Assembly (NCBI GenBank): GCA_036676415.1
Contig: JAKFCX010000019.1
Span: 53,423-117,422 of the forward strand
Length of the DNA stretch: 64,000 bases
Direction of reading: 5' to 3'
Origin: JAEZDC01 sp036676415
GTDB lineage: Bacteria > Bacteroidota > Bacteroidia > Chitinophagales > Chitinophagaceae
Below the pieces are notes generated by a model. The model had not been told where the DNA came from and made no database searches. It worked only from the letters and a program-made list of their open reading frames with translations. Made by a program: the position numbers and the translations under genes. Positions 16,410-25,340 of this stretch are shown here, piece by piece. Positions within the stretch are counted from its first letter, which is position 1, and every line of letters starts with the position of its first letter.

Positions 16410-17048
16410 TTGTCTTTATTTGCTTTAGATGATAAGCTCTGGTTTCCTCCTGTTGAAGAAGCAATGGAGGATGGTCTACTTGCATTTGGTGGTGATCTTT
16501 CTGTAGAGCGTTTATTGCTGGCCTACCAGAATGGAATTTTTCCCTGGTACGATGGTGATGTTCCGTTGTGGTGGAGTCCTGATCCACGTTGTGTTTTATT
16601 TCCTGCCCACCTGAAGATCAGTAACAGCATGAAACAATTGCTGAAGAAAGATGCATTCGATTTTTCTATTGATAAAGATTTCCGGAAGGTAATTCAACAT
16701 TGCCAGCAGGTGAAAAGAAAAGATGAGGCAGGAACATGGATCAATGATGATATTATAGATGCTTACAGCCAGCTTTTTGAACTGGGTCATGCACATTGTG
16801 CAGCAGTATACAAAGATGGAGAAATGGTTGGTGGTTTATATGGTCTTCGTATCAACAATGTTTTCTGTGGGGAGAGCATGTTCAGTAAAGAGAGTAATGC
16901 CAGCAAGTATGCTTTTATAAAGTATGTGCAGCATCTTGTTGCAACAGGCATTGAAATGATCGATTGCCAGGTGCACAATCCTCATTTGGAAAGTTTGGGA
17001 GCAACGATGATACCGAGGAGGGAGTTTCTAAAGTATTTAGGTATATAA
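16410..17048 (+). CDS. aat: Leucyl/phenylalanyl-tRNA--protein transferase
   Basis: A 212-residue enzyme that adds Leu or Phe from aminoacyl-tRNA to the N-terminus of proteins beginning with Lys or Arg, marking them for ClpS-ClpAP. Motifs: LWFPPVEEAMEDGLLAFGGD, GIFPWYDGDVPLWWSPDPR, HCAAVYKDGEMVGGLYGL, FCGESMFSKESNASKYAF and IDCQVHNPHLESLGA. TTG start (no ATG lies in a suitable place), normal length. It is downstream of clpS on the same strand. Confidence 0.93.
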   Translation: MSLFALDDKLWFPPVEEAMEDGLLAFGGDLSVERLLLAYQNGIFPWYDGDVPLWWSPDPRCVLFPAHLKISNSMKQLLKKDAFDFSIDKDFRKVIQHCQQVKRKDEAGTWINDDIIDAYSQLFELGHAHCAAVYKDGEMVGGLYGLRINNVFCGESMFSKESNASKYAFIKYVQHLVATGIEMIDCQVHNPHLESLGATMIPRREFLKYLGI

Positions 17049-17070
17049 TGTGGCCAACTGGAGATTCCAT

Positions 17071-17103
17071 ATGAGAGCTTTTGTTGTGTCACTCTCTTGT
17101 ACG
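17071..17103 (+). repeat. Dispersed repeat, family B (copy 1)
   Basis: TTTTGTTGTGTCACTCTCTT then GTACG, matching the core GTTGYGTCRC.C.CTTGTAC found at five other places in the window. It follows the aat stop codon. Confidence 0.55.
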
Positions 17104-17130
17104 TTCGGACCTTTCCTCAACTTTTTTATT

Positions 17131-17210
17131 TTCACACAAAGGGACAAAGACGCAAAATTGATTACGCACTTATCTTATCTGCTTTGTACCTTAGCGTCTT
17201 TGCGTGACAC
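17131..17210. repeat. Dispersed palindromic repeat, family A (copy 7)
   Basis: CAAAGACGCAAAA near 17145 and TTAGCGTCTTTGCGTGA near 17191 form an inverted pair. It lies between the convergent aat and tex genes, reaching the last bases before the tex stop. Confidence 0.65.
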
Positions 17211-19442
17211 CTATCTCTTAAACTTATTCTTCAACATTGACAATGCATCATCCATTGTTGCAGGTTGCTTTTCACTCTTTATGTTTTTATCTAGCCTGTA
17301 GCCCCCAGCCTTTCTCACCGTTGCTTCCTGTGTTTGTTTGATTGATAAAGCAATACGCTTTCTCGCTACATCTACTTCCATCACTTTTACTTCCACTTTC
17401 TGGTTCAGCTTTAAGACTTCACCGGGATCTGTGATATATTGATGTGCAATTTCACTTACATGAACAAGGCCATCCTGTTTCACACCAATATCTACAAATG
17501 CACCAAAGCGTGTTATGTTGGTAACAATACCAGGAACTACCATTCCAACATTTACATCATTGATGGAATAAATGTTAGCATATTCAAATTGCTGGGCTTC
17601 TGATCTTGGATCAAGACCGGGTTTCTTTAATTCATTCAGCACATCTTTTACTGTGTGCTCACCAAACTTCTCGGACACATATTTCTTATGATCAATCTGA
17701 TTGATGAGCTTTTCATTACCAATCAACTCTTCCAGCTTCACATTATGATCAGCCGCTATTTGCTGAACCAGTTCATAAGCTTCAGGATGAACTGAGCTTT
17801 TGTCAAGTGGATGTACTCCATCTTTTATTCGTAAAAAGCCTGCAGCCTGTTCAAAAGCTTTATCACCAAGTCTCGGTACTTTCAATAATTGCTTTCGTTC
17901 ATTGAATTTACCAACCTCGCTCCTGTATTTAATGATGTTCTCAGCTAATGTATTCCCGATACCACTTACATAACTCAGCAAATGTTTACTGGCAGTATTC
18001 AGGTTTACTCCTACCTGGTTCACACAACTCACCACTGTTGCATCCAGTTTTTCCTTTAACCTGAATTGATTTACATCGTGCTGGTATTGTCCAACTCCAA
18101 TACTCTTCGGATCGATCTTCACCAATTCAGCCAATGGATCCATCAGTCTTCTGCCAATACTAACTGCACCTCTTACGGTTACATCTTTATCAGGAAATTC
18201 TTCCCTGGCTGTTTCAGAAGCTGAGTAAACTGATGCACCATCTTCGTTCACTAAAAAGACTGGCAGGTTAAGATTTAATTTCTTTATGAATTGCTCTGTT
18301 TCTCTTCCTGCTGTTCCATCACCAATGGCAAAAACTTCTGTATTGAATTTGGAGACGAGGTTTTTGATGATGTGTTCTGCTTCGTATTGCTTGTTGCCTT
18401 CGTGAATGTAAATAAGATCAGTGTGAAGCAACTCTCCTTTTTCATCAAGACAAACTACTTTACAGCCAGTTCTGTAACCTGGATCAATCGCTAAAACCTT
18501 CTTACTTCCTAATGGAGAACTCAATAATAACTGGCGAAGATTTTCTGCAAACACATTGATGGCTTCCTCATCTGCCTTTTGTTTCAAAGCTGTTCTGAAT
18601 TCTGTTTCCAGGCTTGGTTGCAATAGTCTTTTGTAAGCATCTTTAATAGCTTTACGAACCTGGTCGGTACTTGCATTTTGTCCTTTTACATACAACTGTT
18701 CAGGAATGTATAATGCTTCTTCTTCGATTGGTGCAATGCTGATACGAAGAAATCCTTCCAGGAATCCTCTCAGCACTGCTAATATCCTGTGTGAAGGAAT
18801 TTTATGAATAGCTTCCGAGAAATCGAAATAGTCTTTGTACTTGATGCCTTCCTGTTCTTTATCGGTGAGTACTTTACTTTGCAAAGTTGCAGTGTCTTCA
18901 AACAGCTTTCGCAGTTTGGCTCTTACCTGTGCATCTTCGTTGACTGTTTCTGCTATAATGTCTCTTGCACCCTGTAAAGCTTCATCTGCTGACTTTATTT
19001 TCTCGTTGATGAATTTCTCAGCTTCAATAACAACATCAATATCTTTTTGTTCAAGTACCAGCAAAGCCAAAGGCTCCAAACCATTTTCTTTTGCCGTTTG
19101 TGCTTTGGTTTTGCGTTTGGGTTTGTAAGGAAGATAGATGTCTTCCAGTTCGGTGATGGTCGTTGCTTTATCCAGTTTTTCCTGTAAAGCCGGTGTCATT
19201 TTCTCTTGCTCAGTGATTGTCTTTTCAATAAAAGTTTTCCTTTCACTGAATTCTTTCATTGCTTTTGCTTCTTCCTGTACCTGCTGTATCTGTACTTCAT
19301 CCAATGCACCGGTCTTGTCTTTTCGATACCGTGCAATAAAAGGAATGGTGGCTCCTTCAGCCAGTAATTCCAGTACTGCTTCTGCCTGTTGTTTTCTTAT
19401 GTTGAGTTTCGCTGCTACCTGTTGTGCAAATTCCATCATCAT
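17211..19442 (-). CDS. tex: Tex family RNA-binding transcription accessory protein
   Basis: A 743-residue Tex protein, the usual length. In order: the N-terminal helical region with EGATIPFIARYRKDKTGALD; a YqgF/RNase H-like domain with VLAIDPGYRTGCKVVCLDE; the helix-hairpin-helix part (VGVNLNTASKHLLSYVSGIG); and a C-terminal S1 domain near residues 645-720 (GIVTNITRFGAFVDIGVKQD). It binds nucleic acid and is linked to transcription and ribosome-associated processes; its exact role is not settled. A TAnnTTcG-type box (19463-19470 on the minus strand) precedes the ATG by about 20 bases. Single gene, convergent with aat. Confidence 0.95.
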   Translation of the reverse strand: MMMEFAQQVAAKLNIRKQQAEAVLELLAEGATIPFIARYRKDKTGALDEVQIQQVQEEAKAMKEFSERKTFIEKTITEQEKMTPALQEKLDKATTITELEDIYLPYKPKRKTKAQTAKENGLEPLALLVLEQKDIDVVIEAEKFINEKIKSADEALQGARDIIAETVNEDAQVRAKLRKLFEDTATLQSKVLTDKEQEGIKYKDYFDFSEAIHKIPSHRILAVLRGFLEGFLRISIAPIEEEALYIPEQLYVKGQNASTDQVRKAIKDAYKRLLQPSLETEFRTALKQKADEEAINVFAENLRQLLLSSPLGSKKVLAIDPGYRTGCKVVCLDEKGELLHTDLIYIHEGNKQYEAEHIIKNLVSKFNTEVFAIGDGTAGRETEQFIKKLNLNLPVFLVNEDGASVYSASETAREEFPDKDVTVRGAVSIGRRLMDPLAELVKIDPKSIGVGQYQHDVNQFRLKEKLDATVVSCVNQVGVNLNTASKHLLSYVSGIGNTLAENIIKYRSEVGKFNERKQLLKVPRLGDKAFEQAAGFLRIKDGVHPLDKSSVHPEAYELVQQIAADHNVKLEELIGNEKLINQIDHKKYVSEKFGEHTVKDVLNELKKPGLDPRSEAQQFEYANIYSINDVNVGMVVPGIVTNITRFGAFVDIGVKQDGLVHVSEIAHQYITDPGEVLKLNQKVEVKVMEVDVARKRIALSIKQTQEATVRKAGGYRLDKNIKSEKQPATMDDALSMLKNKFKR

Positions 19443-19640
19443 CCATTCTGTTTAAAGGGGTGCGAATGTAATTGCAGGAAAGGGAAAGAAAAAATTGTTT
19501 GAGTGAGGATTTATATCCATGAGTATTTAGTGGTAATATTCCTTTGTATTATACCATGTTGCAGCGGAAGAAAGTTTTCCACCTCATCAAACTCAACTTT
19601 TCCAAAGTTTTGTATTTTGGAAAAATTTATAGTCTAAAGT

Positions 19641-20948
19641 TCAGGCAAACTTCATCACTTTGGAAGGATAACGATCAACATACTGGCGGATCATCGATTT
19701 GATCACTTCATTTTCAGGATAAGGCGTGAGTTTTTCCCTGAGCATTTCCAGGTCACTTATCTGCTCATCTTTCAATACACCCATACCATAAAACTTTCCA
19801 TCCTGAACAAGGATGCAACTCTCTTTTTCCTTGATGGCGAATGTTTCTTTCTGACTTTCGAGCCAGTCGACAGCTTTTTTTACAGACTGGTTGTATTCAC
19901 CAACCACAGGAAGATCATCATTCTGCGTTTTATCTAAAAAGCAAAGTCCTGCATGCAACTCAAATTTTCGTACAATCTGCCACAGTGTTCTGTGTGCATC
20001 TGCCATCAATCCAAATGAGGCCACAGGTTCCAGGTATTTTCGTTTCTTATCCACTGCTAAACGCAAATAACCTCTTGCATCTTCAAACATGTAAATGCCC
20101 CATAATTGTTCAAACCTTTTCTGGCTGTAATTATAAGCAGGCCATAGTCGTTTGATCTCTATACTTTCAAATATAGATGCAGAAAACTCGGTGGGACAAA
20201 TGCTATAGCTGATAGAATGAATATCTTTTAAGAATGCCTGTCGTTTTTTACTGGTGTCAAGTCCTGTGAAATGGCTCACAACTCTTTGCTTCAGACATTT
20301 CGCTTTACCTACATAAATCACCTTTCCTTTTGCATCATGGAAATAATAAACACCAGGCTCAAATGGTAAAGCTTTCATTTGCTGTTCAGGCAGGTTTGGC
20401 GGTAATATCTGCTGACGACTTTCCTTTTTCAGGAAATCCTTGATCATTTGCTCACCACCTTTCTCCAATACCATTTCGAATAAAGTGGTTGTTGCCAATG
20501 CATCACCGGCAGCACGGTGACGCTGAACATTATCAATTCCAAAATGATCACAGAGATGACCGAGGCCATATCTTCTTAAGCCGGGAAAGGCTTTTTTGGC
20601 CATCCTGATGGTACAGAGTTTCCGGGCCTGCCAATCGTATCCAACCGTCTTAAACTGGCTTCGCAGGAATGAATAATCGAAATTTACATTATGAGCAACG
20701 AAGATCCTGCCCTTGAGCAGCTCGTAAATATTGGGCGCAACATCGGAAAAAACAGGAGCATCCGCCACCATGTGATTGTATATTCCTGTAAGGGAAGAAA
20801 CAAATTTTGGGATGGGCGTCTGTGGATTTACCAGGGTCTGGAATTTCCCTTCCACGGCCTTACCATCATGCAAAATGATGGCAATCTCGGTGATTCCATT
20901 TCCGCTGGCATGGCTCCCGGTCGTTTCTATATCTACAATAGCGTACAC
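19641..20948 (-). CDS. DEDDh exonuclease fused to a GIY-YIG (UvrC-like) nuclease domain
   Basis: A 435-residue two-domain protein. Residues 1-165 are a DnaQ-like 3'-5' exonuclease: YAIVDIETTG (DxE), VAHNVNFDYSFL, and HRAAGDALATTTLF with the final His and Asp. Residues about 195-280 are a GIY-YIG domain (GVYYFHDAKGKVIYVGKAKC, LKQRVVSHF). The remainder has no recognised domain. Such epsilon-subunit/UvrC-like fusions occur in several phyla, including Bacteroidota, and are presumed to act in DNA repair. GTG start. It is not the replicative epsilon subunit by architecture. It is alone on its strand, followed by a gap to the small membrane gene and valS. Confidence 0.88.
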   Translation of the reverse strand: MYAIVDIETTGSHASGNGITEIAIILHDGKAVEGKFQTLVNPQTPIPKFVSSLTGIYNHMVADAPVFSDVAPNIYELLKGRIFVAHNVNFDYSFLRSQFKTVGYDWQARKLCTIRMAKKAFPGLRRYGLGHLCDHFGIDNVQRHRAAGDALATTTLFEMVLEKGGEQMIKDFLKKESRQQILPPNLPEQQMKALPFEPGVYYFHDAKGKVIYVGKAKCLKQRVVSHFTGLDTSKKRQAFLKDIHSISYSICPTEFSASIFESIEIKRLWPAYNYSQKRFEQLWGIYMFEDARGYLRLAVDKKRKYLEPVASFGLMADAHRTLWQIVRKFELHAGLCFLDKTQNDDLPVVGEYNQSVKKAVDWLESQKETFAIKEKESCILVQDGKFYGMGVLKDEQISDLEMLREKLTPYPENEVIKSMIRQYVDRYPSKVMKFA

Positions 20949-21185
20949 AGCGGCTAAATTCAGATTTTAAAGCCAATATAGATACAGGAAGCATAAGTTT
21001 TTTAGCAAAATGAGGTTTAAAGGGAATGTGGAAAAACTAATCCAGAATTTCCCGGATTATATTTTAAAATTTCACCAAGCGTTGTTATATTTATTCTCCC
21101 TTCACACTTAGGACACCAAGGAACAGCACCAACAGGCACCAGGATTTCGACCAGATGATGTTTTATCACCTTTAAAACGCTCACC

Positions 21186-21308
21186 ATGGAAAGAACATCT
21201 GCCAGGTTTCAACTGACTGAAACAGCAAAGAACACCCTGATCGTCTTTTTTATTTTCGCAGTGATCGCTTTAGCATCTTACCTGCAATGGAAGATCGAGT
21301 TTCTTTAG
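21186..21308 (+). CDS. Small single-pass membrane protein (40 residues)
   Basis: ATG to TAG open frame of 40 codons. The first 17 residues are polar (MERTSARFQLTETAKN), then a continuous hydrophobic helix (LIVFFIFAVIALASYL) and a short tail, QWKIEFL. It occupies the otherwise empty stretch between the exonuclease and valS, with a TAG stop just ahead of the valS promoter. Composition and membrane topology look like a real small protein, but I recognise no family. Confidence 0.45.
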   Translation: MERTSARFQLTETAKNTLIVFFIFAVIALASYLQWKIEFL

Positions 21309-21338
21309 TCAAAATCCCTACATCCAACCTTTATAACC

Positions 21339-21371
21339 TTGAGTTAAGCCAATAGCTTTTCCTTAGCTTTG
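21339..21371 (+). promoter_or_regulatory. Candidate valS promoter
   Basis: TTG 21339-21341 and TAGCTTTG 21364-21371 (TAnnTTTG) with a 22-base spacer, 28 bases before the ATG. No T-box or attenuator was seen. Confidence 0.45.
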
Positions 21372-21399
21372 CAGCCCACTAATTATATTGGCAGCAAGC

Positions 21400-24030
21400 A
21401 TGGAATTGAGTAAAAACTATATCCCGGAGCAGGTAGAAAGCAAATGGTATAAGCATTGGCTAGCAAAGAAATACTTTAAGAGTCTTCCTGACAGCAGGAA
21501 GGCATTCACGGTTGTCATTCCTCCTCCGAATGTTACTGGTGTACTGCACATGGGTCATACTTTGAATGAGACCGTGCAGGATATTCTTGTCCGTAAGGCA
21601 AGGATGAGTGGATTCAATGCATGCTGGGTTCCTGGCAGTGACCATGCTTCAATTGCCACTGAAGCCAAGGTGGTACAAATGCTGAAAGAAAAAGGCATTG
21701 ACAAGAATAACCTCAGCCGTGAAGAATTCCTGAAGTATGCATTTGAATGGAAGGATAAATATGGTGGCATCATCTATAACCAGATCGAAAGATTAGGATG
21801 CAGTGTAGATTGGGATAGAACCAACTTCACGATGGATGATCATTATTACAAAGCAGTGATCAAGGTCTTTGTTGACCTGTATAAAAAAGGCCTGATCTAT
21901 CGTGGGGCAAGAATGATCAACTGGGATCCCGCTGCAAAAACAGCTTTGAGTGATGAGGAAGTTGAATACAAAGAGATCACAGGTAAACTGTATCATGTAA
22001 AATATAAGATAGCAGGTACAGATGAGTATATTGTTATTGCAACCCAACGTCCTGAGACGATCATGGGTGATACTGCCATCTGTGTAAACCCATCTGACGA
22101 AAGATATGCTCATTTGAAAGGCCAGTTTGCCATTGTTCCTTTGGTGAACAGGAAAGTGCCGATCATTTTTGATGATTATGTAGATAAAGAATTTGGAACG
22201 GGTGCCTTGAAAGTAACGCCGGCTCACGACATCAATGATTACAACCTGGGATTAAAACATAATCTCGAAGTAGTTGATACATTGAATGAAGACGGCACAC
22301 TCAGTGAAGCTGCACAGGTGTTTGTAGGAATGGATCGTTTTGAAGCAAGAAAAAAAGCGGTAGAACAATTAGCTGCTGAGGGTTTACTTTATAAGGAAGA
22401 AGAATATACTACACGATTAGGCTTCTCTCAAAGAAGCAGTGCTGTTGTAGAGCCAAGAATTTCTACACAGTGGTTCGTGAAGATGAAAGAGTTTGCAGAG
22501 CCAGCACTCAAAGAAGTAACTGAAGGAAGAATACAGATACATCCAGGTGATAAATTTCTAGCCACGTATAAGTACTGGCTGGAAAATGTAAAAGACTGGT
22601 GTATTTCTCGTCAGCTTTGGTGGGGACAAAGAATTCCGGCATGGTATGATGATAAGGGGAATTTTGTTGTAGCGGAGGATGAGGAACAAGCAATGCGTGA
22701 ATGGTCAATGGTGAATGGTGAATCTGATACATCCAGCATTAAGCTTAAACAGGATGATGATGTGCTAGATACCTGGTTCTCTTCATGGTTATGGCCAATA
22801 GAAGTGTTTAACGGTATCAATGAGCCAAATAATGAAGAAATAAATTACTACTACCCTACTTCAGTACTTGTTACCGGGCAGGATATTATTTTCTTCTGGG
22901 TAGCCAGAATGGTGATGGCTGGTACACATTACCGAAATGAAAGACCTTTCGAGCATGTTTATTTTACCGGAATGGTAAGAGATAAGCAAGGCCGAAAGAT
23001 GAGTAAGAGTCTTGGCAATTCTCCTGATTTATTAGAACTGATAGATAAATACGGTGCAGATGCTGTTCGTTTTGGCATCATGATCTCATCACCTGCTGGT
23101 AATGATCTTTTGTTTGATGAGGCAAGTCTTGAACAGGGAAGAAACTTTAATAACAAGATGTGGAATGCATTGAAATTATTAAAGATGTGGGAAGGAAGAC
23201 AGGCTGAAGTCAATAGTTCAGAGGCTGGAGGAAATACCGGTTTTGCAGTGAACTGGTTTGAGAACAGGTTGAATGAAGCAAGAACAGAAGTTGATCAATT
23301 GATTAAACAGTTCCGATTGAGTGAGGCTTTGAAGACGATCTATTCATTGATCTGGGATGATTTCTGTAGCTGGTATCTTGAGTGGATCAAGCCAGGTTTT
23401 GAACAGCCTATGGATGCTGCTGTATACAAGAAGACTGCAGGATTCTTTGAACAGTTAATACAATTATTGCATCCGTACATGCCTTTTATAACAGAAGAAC
23501 TATATCACCTGATTAGTGATAAAACAGATGACCTGTGTGTGAAGCAATATGCCGATGTAGTTACCCCAGATAAAAATGTTCTTGCAGAGGGTGAATTATT
23601 GAAAAGAGTGATCACTTCTATTCGTGAGGCAAGAGCGAAGAACCAGTTAAAGCCCAAAGATGCTGTAAAGCTCCACATTCAAACAGCGAATACGCAACAG
23701 TATAAAGCAATTGAAGATATCCTGGCTAAACAGGTAAATGCAACAGTATTTTTCACCGCAGAAGGTGTTTCGAATACAATCGTTGTTGCTGTAGAGAAAG
23801 ACAAGTTCTTTATAGCAACAGAGCAAGCTTTAGATGCTGGTGCGTTAAAAGAAGAACTACAAAAAGATCTTGAATACCAGCGAAACTTTTTAAACAGTGT
23901 GTTGAAGAAACTCAGCAATGAGCGGTTTGTACAAAACGCAAAACCTGAAGTAGTTGACCTGGAAAAGAAGAAACAGGCTGATGCTGAGGCAAGGATCAAA
24001 ACGATCGAAGAATCGCTTGCGAACTTGTAA
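21400..24030 (+). CDS. valS: Valine--tRNA ligase
   Basis: Class I synthetase of 876 residues that charges tRNA-Val. Motifs: PPPNVTGVLHMGHTLN (HIGH-type), the CP1 editing region with TQRPETIMGDTAICVNP and GTGALKVTPAHD, DVLDTWFSSWLWP, and KMSKSLGNSPD (KMSKS). The C-terminal coiled coil ends EEKKQADAE-like. ATG 21400 is preferred to TTG 21388. Oddity: between the zinc-free insert and DVLDTWFSS there is REWSMVNGESDTS, encoded by the simple tandem ATGGTSAA at 22701-22722, which looks like an in-frame repeat insertion compared with the usual family sequence. Single gene with its own promoter. Confidence 0.96.
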   Translation: MELSKNYIPEQVESKWYKHWLAKKYFKSLPDSRKAFTVVIPPPNVTGVLHMGHTLNETVQDILVRKARMSGFNACWVPGSDHASIATEAKVVQMLKEKGIDKNNLSREEFLKYAFEWKDKYGGIIYNQIERLGCSVDWDRTNFTMDDHYYKAVIKVFVDLYKKGLIYRGARMINWDPAAKTALSDEEVEYKEITGKLYHVKYKIAGTDEYIVIATQRPETIMGDTAICVNPSDERYAHLKGQFAIVPLVNRKVPIIFDDYVDKEFGTGALKVTPAHDINDYNLGLKHNLEVVDTLNEDGTLSEAAQVFVGMDRFEARKKAVEQLAAEGLLYKEEEYTTRLGFSQRSSAVVEPRISTQWFVKMKEFAEPALKEVTEGRIQIHPGDKFLATYKYWLENVKDWCISRQLWWGQRIPAWYDDKGNFVVAEDEEQAMREWSMVNGESDTSSIKLKQDDDVLDTWFSSWLWPIEVFNGINEPNNEEINYYYPTSVLVTGQDIIFFWVARMVMAGTHYRNERPFEHVYFTGMVRDKQGRKMSKSLGNSPDLLELIDKYGADAVRFGIMISSPAGNDLLFDEASLEQGRNFNNKMWNALKLLKMWEGRQAEVNSSEAGGNTGFAVNWFENRLNEARTEVDQLIKQFRLSEALKTIYSLIWDDFCSWYLEWIKPGFEQPMDAAVYKKTAGFFEQLIQLLHPYMPFITEELYHLISDKTDDLCVKQYADVVTPDKNVLAEGELLKRVITSIREARAKNQLKPKDAVKLHIQTANTQQYKAIEDILAKQVNATVFFTAEGVSNTIVVAVEKDKFFIATEQALDAGALKEELQKDLEYQRNFLNSVLKKLSNERFVQNAKPEVVDLEKKKQADAEARIKTIEESLANL

Positions 24031-24098
24031 TCTCTCGCAGAAAACACTGAAGCAGGTGGAGGTTCTGCGATTTCTGCGGATTCAGCGAGAAACCTTGG
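24031..24098. repeat. Intergenic hairpin TCTCGCAGAAA..TTTCTGCG
   Basis: TCTCGCAGAAA near 24031 pairs with TTTCTGCG and GCGAGA around 24070-24092. It is similar in style to family A but has a different core. It lies between valS and prsW and could be a terminator or a spacer repeat. Confidence 0.45.
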
Positions 24099-24124
24099 CA
24101 GGATTTTTCCTGTAATGCTGCTCT

Positions 24125-24883
24125 ATGGATCTTTTGTTGCTTTCCATTGCACCGGGTTTTCTCATTTGCCTGTTTATTTATTTAAGGGATAAATACAACC
24201 GTGAACCTATAGGGTTGCTGCTTGTTAGTTTTTTACTGGGCATGGTAGCAGCAGTACCCTGCATATTTATTGAAACCTACGCATCGCGTTTTCTGGGTAC
24301 TACACTGATCGATGCACAGATACCTTCGTACATAAATATTATCGTTCAATCTTTCCTTGTTATTGGTTTAACAGAGGAAGGTGTTAAGTTCTTCGTGTTA
24401 AAGAATTATTGTTTCCGGCTGAAAGCTTTTGATGAGCCATTTGATGGCATTGTATATTCCGTGATGGTGAGTATGGGGTTTGCAACAGTTGAAAATGCTG
24501 GCTATGTTTTTATGCATGGATTTAATACAGGGCTCATGCGAATGTTTTTAAGTGTTCCTGCACATGCAGCATTTGCAGTGATCATGGGTTATTATGCAGG
24601 TCTTGCAAAGTTCAGCCTTGCCAAAAGGAGATTGTATCTTTTGCAAGGATTTTTAATGGCCGTTTTCTTTCATGGCTTGTACGACAGTTTTTTATTTTTA
24701 GCCGAGAATAAAACGGTGACGAAATATATCTCCGGAGCGTTACTTATTAGTGGAGCATTGATGAGTTATTATGTAGCCATCCGTTTATCTTTGAAAGGAA
24801 TACGACAGCAGGAAAAACTGTCGAGGTTGATACATGACCGCTCAAAACTCACCTCTATTGATTCGGAAGGCAACACAGCATGA
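24125..24883 (+). CDS. PrsW-type intramembrane metalloprotease
   Basis: A 252-residue polytopic membrane protein. Motifs of the PrsW/CAAX-protease-like superfamily: VIGLTEEGVKFFVLKNY (EExxK), FDEPFDGIVYSVMVSMGFA with ATVENAGYV, and HAAFAVIMGYYAG followed by FFHGLYDSFLF (HxxxD). PrsW in Bacillus cleaves an anti-sigma factor; the substrate here is unknown. About seven hydrophobic helices. The next gene (GNAT) begins 50 bases before its stop in another frame, so the two are translated from one message. Confidence 0.85.
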   Translation: MDLLLLSIAPGFLICLFIYLRDKYNREPIGLLLVSFLLGMVAAVPCIFIETYASRFLGTTLIDAQIPSYINIIVQSFLVIGLTEEGVKFFVLKNYCFRLKAFDEPFDGIVYSVMVSMGFATVENAGYVFMHGFNTGLMRMFLSVPAHAAFAVIMGYYAGLAKFSLAKRRLYLLQGFLMAVFFHGLYDSFLFLAENKTVTKYISGALLISGALMSYYVAIRLSLKGIRQQEKLSRLIHDRSKLTSIDSEGNTA

Positions 24884-25340
24884 TATTGCAGCGATACAGG
24901 ATATCGCTTATAAAACATGGCCCTCGGCTTATGGCGAAATCCTTACACCCGAATCATTGAATTACATGTTGGGTTACTTCTACGCTACTGAAGCTTTGCA
25001 GGAGCAAATGCAAAACGGGCAGGAATTTTTTATTGCTGAACTGAATCATTCGCCAATAGGCTTTGCTTCAATAAGTAAATATTCGGATGAGGTTTATAAG
25101 CTGAACAAATTGTATGTCCTGCCCGATATACAAAAATCAGGTGCCGGGAAAGCTTTGATGGATCATTGTATTGAAGTGATACGATCTTACAAAGCAATTC
25201 AACTTGTACTGAATGTAAACAGGAACAATCCCGCTAAAAAATTTTATGAAAGAATTGGATTTAGCATCTTAAGAGAAGAAGATGTTGATCTGGGAAATGG
25301 TGTGCTGCAGGAGGATTATGTGATGATAAAAGATATTTAA
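24834..25340 (+). CDS. GNAT family N-acetyltransferase
   Basis: A 168-residue acetyl-CoA-dependent acetyltransferase. GNAT marks: LLIRKATQHDIAAIQDIA start, FFIAELNHSPIGFASI, YKLNKLYVLPDIQKSGAGKA (the acetyl-CoA loop Q/R-x-x-G-x-G/A) and VNRNNPAKKFYERIGFSI. Substrate unknown. Overlaps prsW by 50 bases at the start, and its stop overlaps the opposite-strand SIMPL gene by 4 bases. Confidence 0.85.
   Translation: MTAQNSPLLIRKATQHDIAAIQDIAYKTWPSAYGEILTPESLNYMLGYFYATEALQEQMQNGQEFFIAELNHSPIGFASISKYSDEVYKLNKLYVLPDIQKSGAGKALMDHCIEVIRSYKAIQLVLNVNRNNPAKKFYERIGFSILREEDVDLGNGVLQEDYVMIKDI

Noticed and set aside
17050..17301. 83-residue frame between aat and tex
   Set aside because: It is made of family B and family A repeats and overlaps the tex end.
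18835..19455. Long open frames antisense to tex
   Set aside because: Serine- and cysteine-rich translations typical of the antisense of a coding gene.
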